Assembly: GCA_002493085.1 (NCBI GenBank)
Contig: DKXQ01000252.1
Coordinates: forward strand, 1-10,739
DNA length: 10,739 nt
Direction: 5' to 3'
From: Lachnoclostridium sp. UBA7122
GTDB lineage: Bacteria > Bacillota > Clostridia > Lachnospirales > Lachnospiraceae
Both the position numbers and the translations under genes were made by a program. Under the pieces are notes generated by a model. That model saw only the letters and a list, made by a program, of their open reading frames with translations, had not been told where the DNA came from and searched no databases. Below, one piece after another: positions 6,604-10,739 of the stretch (position 1 is the stretch's first letter; every line of letters begins with the position of its first letter).

Positions 6604-8637
6604 TTAAGACTTGTTATTATAATATGCTGCTGCTTCGTCAAAATATTTTTTAAGCATATATGTATTATTTGTATTTTTTACGCCTTCCACACGTTTTGTA
6701 ATAAAATCATCAAGTTTTTGCATATATTCATCTTCTGACACCTTGCCATCTGCCACAAGTGCAAGTCCAAGTTCCCAGCTTGCAGTAAGTTCAGGGTTAA
6801 GGAGCTGGCGTATGGAAGTATTGACAATATCATATACCATTTCCCCGGCAAATTCAGGAGATATTACCTGTGTTTTCTTATTTAGTTTAATATATCTTTT
6901 ATTTACAAGCTTGCTTAAGATTTCAGCCCTTGTAGCACTTGTTCCAATCCCGCTTCCCTTTATCTGTGCACGTAAATCCTCATCTTCAATAAGCTGGCCG
7001 GCATTTTCCATTGCAAGAATCATTGAGCCTGAATTATAACGTTTAGGCGGGGAAGTTTCACCTTCTTTAATTTCTGCGCTGTCAAATACAACTTCCATGC
7101 CTTTTTTCAGATGCTTTATTATATTTATAAGATTTTCATCAGACAATTCCTGTTCCTGGCTGCTTTCGGATTGTTTTTTAGCCAGTTCTTTCTCTTTTTC
7201 ATTTTGCCCTTTTGCAAATGACGCTGTAGCAAGTTCAAGATATCCCTGTTTTTCAAGTACTTTAAAATTTGCAAAAAATGATTCTTTGCCCCGTTTTACT
7301 ACCAATGTAGTCTTCATATATTCTGCAGGCGGGTAAAAAATGCATAAAAACCGGCGTACTATTACTTCATAAATCCTGTTGGCTGCCAGGCTAGTACTTT
7401 TTAATGCACTAAGCCCCTGTCCTGTAGGAATTATTGCATAGTGGTCTGTAATCTGCTTGTCGTTGACATACCGTGTGTGTGCAATGCCTTTATAGTCTTC
7501 ATTCTGTAAAATATCTTGTGCATACATACTAACCAGAGAATAATTAGCCAGTCCCTGGATATTTTTGCGTATTTCTTTTGATACTGCTGTAGAAAGCACT
7601 CTTGCATCAGTTCTTGGATATGTCACCAGCTTTTTTTCGTACAGCTCCTGTACAATCTTAAGAGTTTCATCGGGACTTAATTTAAAAAGCTTTGAACATG
7701 TATTCTGCAGTTCTGCAAGGTTAAAGAGCAATGGCGGATTCTTTTTTTCTTTTTTTCTTCCAGCTTTGTCTACTATAGCTGTAGCAGCAAATGGCCCAAG
7801 GCTTATACAAAGCTTTTCTGCATCTTCTTTTTTCTTAAATCCATTTTCTTTGTAAAGAAGCTGTGACTGGAAATATGCTGACTCTTCTGTCACACGCCAT
7901 TCTCCGTCAAATGTCTGTCCGTTGTAGCTGAAGTGTCCTATTACCCTGTAAAAAGGTGTTTTAACAAAATTCCTGATTTCGCGCTCACGGCGCACTACCA
8001 TTCCAAGCACACATGTCATTACACGGCCGGCAGCTATTGATATCCATTTGCCATTATTAATGTATTTCATAACAAGGCGGCCATACTTCAAAGAAAGCAC
8101 ACGTGAAAAGTTAATTCCCATAAGATAATCTTCTTTAGCCCTTAAATATGCAGAAGAAGAAAGGTTATCATATTCGGATAGTGGTTTTGCCTCACGTATG
8201 CCTCTCTGTATTTCCTCTTCTGTCTGTGAATCAATCCATACACGCCGTTTGTCTTTATTGTCCGGGACTTCTGCCATCTGGTCTACAAGGCGGTAAATAT
8301 ACTCTCCTTCCCGCCCTGAGTCAGTACATACATAAATTCTTTTAACATCATCCCTGTTTAAAAGTTCCTTAACTATAGAGAACTGTTTTTGTACATCAGG
8401 TATAAGTTCATAAAGAAAGTTATCTGGAAGAAACGGAAGTGTATCAAACGACCATTTTTGTAATTCAGGATTATAGGCATCAGGATAGCTCATAGTAACA
8501 AGATGGCCAACGCACCATGTAACTATATATTTGCCTGATTCAAGATATCCCTTTCCCTGGCTGCCAGGTACTCCAAGAGCTTTGGCAAATTCCTTTGCAA
8601 CACTTGGTTTCTCTGCTATAAATAAATATTTATCCAT
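6604..8637 (-). CDS. topB: DNA topoisomerase III (type IA)
   Basis: A 677-residue type IA topoisomerase that relaxes negatively supercoiled DNA and decatenates DNA by passing strands through a transient single-strand break. The N-terminal TOPRIM domain has E9 in AEKPSVAK and the acidic motif TDSGREGE (105-112). The second acidic residue of the usual DxD is glycine, as in many Gram-positive TopB proteins. The catalytic tyrosine is Y340 in LVTYPRTDA. Other family motifs are TDHYAIIPT (397-405) and GSGIGTSATRAEI (561-573). A charged, probably flexible insert lies at about 478-500. No cysteine zinc fingers are present at the C-terminus, which ends shortly after the fourth domain. The length is normal for the Firmicute form. 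The start has AGGA 9 bases upstream and begins exactly at the conserved MDKYLFIAEKPS. It follows the small membrane protein gene by 33 bases. Confidence 0.95.
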   Translation of the reverse strand: MDKYLFIAEKPSVAKEFAKALGVPGSQGKGYLESGKYIVTWCVGHLVTMSYPDAYNPELQKWSFDTLPFLPDNFLYELIPDVQKQFSIVKELLNRDDVKRIYVCTDSGREGEYIYRLVDQMAEVPDNKDKRRVWIDSQTEEEIQRGIREAKPLSEYDNLSSSAYLRAKEDYLMGINFSRVLSLKYGRLVMKYINNGKWISIAAGRVMTCVLGMVVRREREIRNFVKTPFYRVIGHFSYNGQTFDGEWRVTEESAYFQSQLLYKENGFKKKEDAEKLCISLGPFAATAIVDKAGRKKEKKNPPLLFNLAELQNTCSKLFKLSPDETLKIVQELYEKKLVTYPRTDARVLSTAVSKEIRKNIQGLANYSLVSMYAQDILQNEDYKGIAHTRYVNDKQITDHYAIIPTGQGLSALKSTSLAANRIYEVIVRRFLCIFYPPAEYMKTTLVVKRGKESFFANFKVLEKQGYLELATASFAKGQNEKEKELAKKQSESSQEQELSDENLINIIKHLKKGMEVVFDSAEIKEGETSPPKRYNSGSMILAMENAGQLIEDEDLRAQIKGSGIGTSATRAEILSKLVNKRYIKLNKKTQVISPEFAGEMVYDIVNTSIRQLLNPELTASWELGLALVADGKVSEDEYMQKLDDFITKRVEGVKNTNNTYMLKKYFDEAAAYYNNKS

Positions 8638-8670
8638 ACTAATAATTCCTGTTATCTTTTATAATGGCCA

Positions 8671-8808
8671 TTAAGACCTGGACTTTATAAATTCCTTAAA
8701 AGCGAGTTCACCAAAAATTGCAGCGACAATAACTGCACCTGCAATGCATACATACTTTACAATTTTTGTAACATTAACTTCAACACATACTTCTGTTTCT
8801 TTTCTCAT
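8671..8808 (-). CDS. 45-residue single-span membrane protein (unrecognised)
   Basis: A small open frame fills most of the gap between hydE and topB: ATG at 8808, TAA at 8671-8673, 45 residues. It starts MRKETEVCVEVNVTK, continues with a hydrophobic stretch from about residue 16 to 33 (IVKYVCIAGAVIVAAIF) and ends GELAFKEFIKSRS. This gives one predicted membrane helix with a charged N-terminal segment and a basic C-terminus, and no cleavage site typical of a secreted peptide. AGGAAACAGGG just upstream supplies a plausible ribosome site, and the gene lies 35 bases after hydE and 33 before topB in the same direction. I do not recognise a family. The codon pattern and tight fit suggest a real gene, but a short frame could occur by chance. 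Confidence 0.6.
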   Translation of the reverse strand: MRKETEVCVEVNVTKIVKYVCIAGAVIVAAIFGELAFKEFIKSRS

Positions 8809-8843
8809 AATACCCTGTTTCCTTTCATAATATTACAACATAT

Positions 8844-9890
8844 TTAAACTTTATAATCTCCACGTCCTGTTACCATTCTATATCCTGCTGCCTCTATGCG
8901 TCTTTCCAGAAGTTCAAGACATTCTGCAGATTCTGCCCCTGTATTTACTTTATTATCATAAAGGCTGTATTTATCCCTTACAGATACAGGTGAGAGATTT
9001 GGCATAACAACATTGGCTCCGGCACGAAGCCCAAGTTCACGCCCATCAGGCGCAATAGTACCAAGTGCAGTTGTAGCAGGCAGCAGTACATTGGGAAGCA
9101 TAAGCCTGGTTATTCCAAGCAAAAAAAGAGTCTGCTCCAGAGTCCCGCTGCTTTTTCCGGCGAATGGAGTATCTTTCTGTGGGATAAAAGGTCCTATTCC
9201 AGCCATCTGTGGTTTTAATTCATATAGAAAATATAAATCTTCTACAATGCAGTCTGTTGTCTGGAATGGTGAACCCACCATAAAGCCAGCTCCTGTCTGG
9301 TATCCTATATCTTTTAACTGCCACAGGCACTCTTTTCTGTGCTCTAATGACATCACGTCAGGATGAAGTTTTCTATAATGCCCTGGTAAAGCTGTTTCAT
9401 GACGCAGGAGATACCTGTCTGCACCACTTTCATACCATGCAAGATAATCGCTGTAATCCCTTTCACCTACAGAAAGGGTTACTGCACAATCTGGATATCT
9501 GCTTTTAATCTTTTCTATAATACCACAAAGTTTTTCTTTAGTAAAATATATATCTTCCCCGCCTTGTAGCACAAAAGTCCGGAAACCTGTCCTGTAGCCT
9601 TTATCACAACAGCTTAATATATTTTCACAACTTAACCTGTACCTGCTGGCATTTTTATTACTGCATCTTATGCCGCAATAATAACAGTCGTTGCGGCAGT
9701 AATTAGTAAATTCAATTAATCCGCGTATATAGACATCTTTTCTGTAAACCTTTTCACGCACATGCCTTGCAAGTTTAAAAAGGTATTGTGCATCTTCTTC
9801 ACTGTGACAGCTTAACAGGGATTTAAGTCCAGCACGGTCTGGCATAGTCCCTGCACAGAGCTGGTCAATAACCTTTTTATTATCTGGCAT
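8844..9890 (-). CDS. hydE: [FeFe]-hydrogenase maturase HydE (radical SAM)
   Basis: A 348-residue radical SAM enzyme of the HydE family, which with HydF and HydG builds the 2Fe subcluster of the [FeFe]-hydrogenase active site in the cytoplasm. HydE is thought to act on a HydG-derived iron-cysteine complex. The cluster motif CRNDCYYC (C65, C69, C72) sits within the HydE signature IEFTNYCRNDCYYCGIR. The SAM-contact motif LQGGED is at 108-113, and GERDYSDY, LRHET and GFMVGSPFQT are also typical. Length matches the family. HydF, HydG and a hydrogenase are not in this window. The ATG at 9890 lies two bases after the stop of the LUD gene, so translation is probably coupled; GGAGAGGAG lies somewhat far upstream (about 14 bases) inside the LUD gene. 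Biotin synthase-like relatives such as PylB are less likely given the signature. Confidence 0.93.
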   Translation of the reverse strand: MPDNKKVIDQLCAGTMPDRAGLKSLLSCHSEEDAQYLFKLARHVREKVYRKDVYIRGLIEFTNYCRNDCYYCGIRCSNKNASRYRLSCENILSCCDKGYRTGFRTFVLQGGEDIYFTKEKLCGIIEKIKSRYPDCAVTLSVGERDYSDYLAWYESGADRYLLRHETALPGHYRKLHPDVMSLEHRKECLWQLKDIGYQTGAGFMVGSPFQTTDCIVEDLYFLYELKPQMAGIGPFIPQKDTPFAGKSSGTLEQTLFLLGITRLMLPNVLLPATTALGTIAPDGRELGLRAGANVVMPNLSPVSVRDKYSLYDNKVNTGAESAECLELLERRIEAAGYRMVTGRGDYKV

Positions 9891-9892
9891 AA

Positions 9893-10552
9893 TCAGTAGC
9901 CAAGCTCCTCTCCTGCAAGGATAACTTTAATACGTCCTGGCACACGTGACATTCTTGTAACAACAATCTGTCCACATATACATCCATCAGACAGGCAGTC
10001 ACAGCACCTTCCGGCACTTGCACATGGTGTATCCAGATTAAGCCTTACAGCGTTTGGCGGTGCAGCAATATTTCTTGTACGTGATATGCCATCTTCAACA
10101 GTTTCTACTATTTTGTTCATTCCAGCAATAATTATTACATTGGCAGGACCGCTGCAAAGACATGCCACTCTGTTTCCATTGCCATCAATATTTACAAGTT
10201 CCCCATCCAATGTTATAGCATTAGAGCTCATAAAATAATAATCAGCAGTTACAATCTTTCCAAACATTGCCCTTTTTTCTTTCGGTGTCACAGCTTCTGA
10301 CCTGTCATAAAGTATATAGTCCCCTGACTGCTTTAAGTCATCAAGAAGCCCGGTTTCTGCCAGTGTAACAGAACCGCCCCATGAAACAGTACAGCCAGGC
10401 GTAAGAAACTGTTTTGCCATTGTACCAGCTTCCTTTCTGCCAGCACAGTAATAACCTTCAATACCCCTCAGCTTAAATTTATTAATAATATTTTTAGCAA
10501 GATTTTCATAATTAACCTGCTTTGGTGTAAGTTTTGTTCCAGTACCGCCCAT
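9893..10552 (-). CDS. LUD-domain (LutC/YkgG-like) protein
   Basis: A 219-residue protein of the LUD superfamily, named from lactate-utilisation proteins LutB and LutC. Family features include MAKQFLTPGCTVSWGGSVTLAETGLL (45-70), VTADYYFMSSNAIT, GELVNIDGNGNRVA and GPANVIIIAGMNKIV. The C-terminal part carries a cysteine-rich tail, C177, C183, C184, C186, C191 and C193, then the usual PGRIKVILAGEELG end. These cysteines could bind metal or an iron-sulfur cluster, which is inference. Stand-alone LUD proteins in anaerobic Firmicutes have no settled function, and lactate oxidation would need LutA and LutB, which are not here. The start at 10552 has GGGAGG 8 bases upstream; a longer frame to 10723 would cross the promoter and is rejected. 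It is the first gene after a strong promoter and is closely coupled to hydE. Confidence 0.85.
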   Translation of the reverse strand: MGGTGTKLTPKQVNYENLAKNIINKFKLRGIEGYYCAGRKEAGTMAKQFLTPGCTVSWGGSVTLAETGLLDDLKQSGDYILYDRSEAVTPKEKRAMFGKIVTADYYFMSSNAITLDGELVNIDGNGNRVACLCSGPANVIIIAGMNKIVETVEDGISRTRNIAAPPNAVRLNLDTPCASAGRCCDCLSDGCICGQIVVTRMSRVPGRIKVILAGEELGY

Positions 10553-10560
10553 ATTTAGCG

Positions 10561-10566
10561 CCTCCC
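10561..10566 (-). promoter_or_regulatory. Ribosome binding site deciding the LUD gene start
   Basis: GGGAGG on the minus strand, 8 bases before the ATG at 10552, sets the start downstream of the promoter and rules out the longer in-frame version. Confidence 0.75.
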
Positions 10567-10580
10567 TTTTTGTTTTTTTA

Positions 10581-10609
10581 ATTATAACATAATATGGTAT
10601 CTTGGTCAA
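10581..10609 (-). promoter_or_regulatory. Sigma-A type promoter of the LUD-hydE cluster
   Basis: On the minus strand TTGACC (10609-10604) and TATAAT (10586-10581) are separated by exactly 17 bases, an almost consensus housekeeping promoter (one mismatch in the -35 box). Transcription should begin near 10574, giving a leader of about 20 bases that contains only the ribosome site. There is thus no room for a riboswitch. It is the best promoter in the window and may drive several genes downstream. Confidence 0.85.
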
Positions 10610-10610
10610 A

Positions 10611-10627
10611 AGCCATGCAGAGCCATG
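10611..10627 (-). repeat. Tandem 7-bp direct repeat next to the -35 box
   Basis: CATGGCT occurs twice on the minus strand (10627-10621 and 10617-10611) with a 10-base period, one helical turn. The nearer copy ends one base before the TTGACC box. This geometry is typical of an activator or repressor site overlapping the upstream edge of a promoter, but no regulator family is identified and seven-base repeats can arise by chance. Confidence 0.4.
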
Positions 10628-10739
10628 ATAGTGTAACTTTACCTGGGTATACGAAAGTTTAGGATATATTGTACAACTTTTTAAATATGATATCATATAT
10701 TGACTTTGGCATGACAATTTCAAAGTTCTGGCAACGGCC
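10628..10739. other. Upstream non-coding region with short repeats
   Basis: No gene is visible in this stretch. It holds a perfect 14-bp palindrome ATATGATATCATAT (10685-10698) and an imperfect direct repeat, ATTGTACAACTTT (10668-10680) and ATAGTGTAACTTT (10628-10640), identical at 10 of 13 positions and offset by 40 bases. It also holds a 6-bp inverted pair AACTTT (10635-10640) / AAAGTT (10654-10659). These may be operator sequences for the promoter or for a gene beyond the window edge; AT-richness makes coincidence possible. Confidence 0.35.

Noticed and set aside
6614..6641. Possible promoter at the 3' end of topB (TTGACG and TATAAT on the minus strand)
   Set aside because: The TATAAT is only 14 bases from TTGACG; the alternative TAATAA at 16 bases is weak, and the sequence is coding for the TopB tail. 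It remains a faint candidate for the beta-helix gene.
78..8637. Recombinase, nuclease remnant and topB together as an integrative conjugative element
   Set aside because: TopB occurs on such elements, but no relaxase, coupling protein, type IV secretion or replication gene is present and the genes between are metabolic, so only the 1-1390 end looks mobile-related.
8662..8673. 12-bp palindrome TAATGGCCATTA at the end of the small membrane protein gene
   Set aside because: No loop or T-run and no second copy seen; it overlaps a stop codon and is probably chance.
8806..8829. Seven-codon leader frame (MKGNRVL) overlapping the start of the small membrane protein by ATGA
   Set aside because: It has no ribosome site of its own, and its bases form the Shine-Dalgarno region of the next gene.
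10553..10723. Longer start of the LUD gene at 10723
   Set aside because: It would place the TTGACC/TATAAT promoter and the GGGAGG site inside coding sequence; the extra residues do not resemble the family.

Overview
All genes that can be supported in this AT-rich window lie on the minus strand, so transcription runs from high to low coordinates. The gene content (an [FeFe]-hydrogenase maturase HydE, a FeoA-FeoB fusion, a Gram-positive style topoisomerase III, strong AGGAG/GGGAGG ribosome sites and a perfect-spaced sigma-A promoter) points to an anaerobic low-GC Firmicute. A gut Clostridia/Lachnospiraceae-type bacterium is most likely. That assignment is an inference from protein style, not a match.

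Layout in the direction of transcription: a 130-bp upstream region (about 10610-10739) with short repeats and a palindrome; a strong promoter (10581-10609); a LUD-domain protein (10552-9893); hydE (9890-8844), two bases later; a 45-residue single-span membrane protein (8808-8671); topB (8637-6604); a stand-alone left-handed beta-helix protein resembling the C-terminal half of GlmU (6518-5850); an arylsulfate sulfotransferase (5798-3813); and feoAB (3772-1391). Gaps between these seven genes are 2, 35, 33, 85, 51 and 40 bases and none holds a convincing intrinsic terminator, so they may form one long transcript or a few overlapping ones.

Beyond feoB the character changes. The last ~90 codons of a PD-(D/E)XK nuclease/AAA-ATPase family gene begin within about ten bases of the feoB stop with no start codon. 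A terminator-like hairpin (954-987) follows, then a tyrosine recombinase (926-78), with an inverted repeat over its stop codon. This end looks like a recombination scar or the edge of an accessory segment.

Functionally the cluster is a mixed housekeeping/metabolic set: hydrogenase cofactor maturation (HydE), a LUD-family protein with a cysteine-rich tail, ferrous iron uptake (FeoAB), DNA topology (TopB) and sulfate-group transfer between phenols (arylsulfate sulfotransferase). HydE and FeoAB share an iron theme, but a common pathway is not demonstrated. I see no rRNA, tRNA, CRISPR array, complete insertion sequence or recognisable riboswitch, and no clearly new multi-gene system. The most distinctive items are the nuclease-remnant/recombinase junction, the leaderless arylsulfate sulfotransferase beside the beta-helix protein, and the unannotated small membrane protein.
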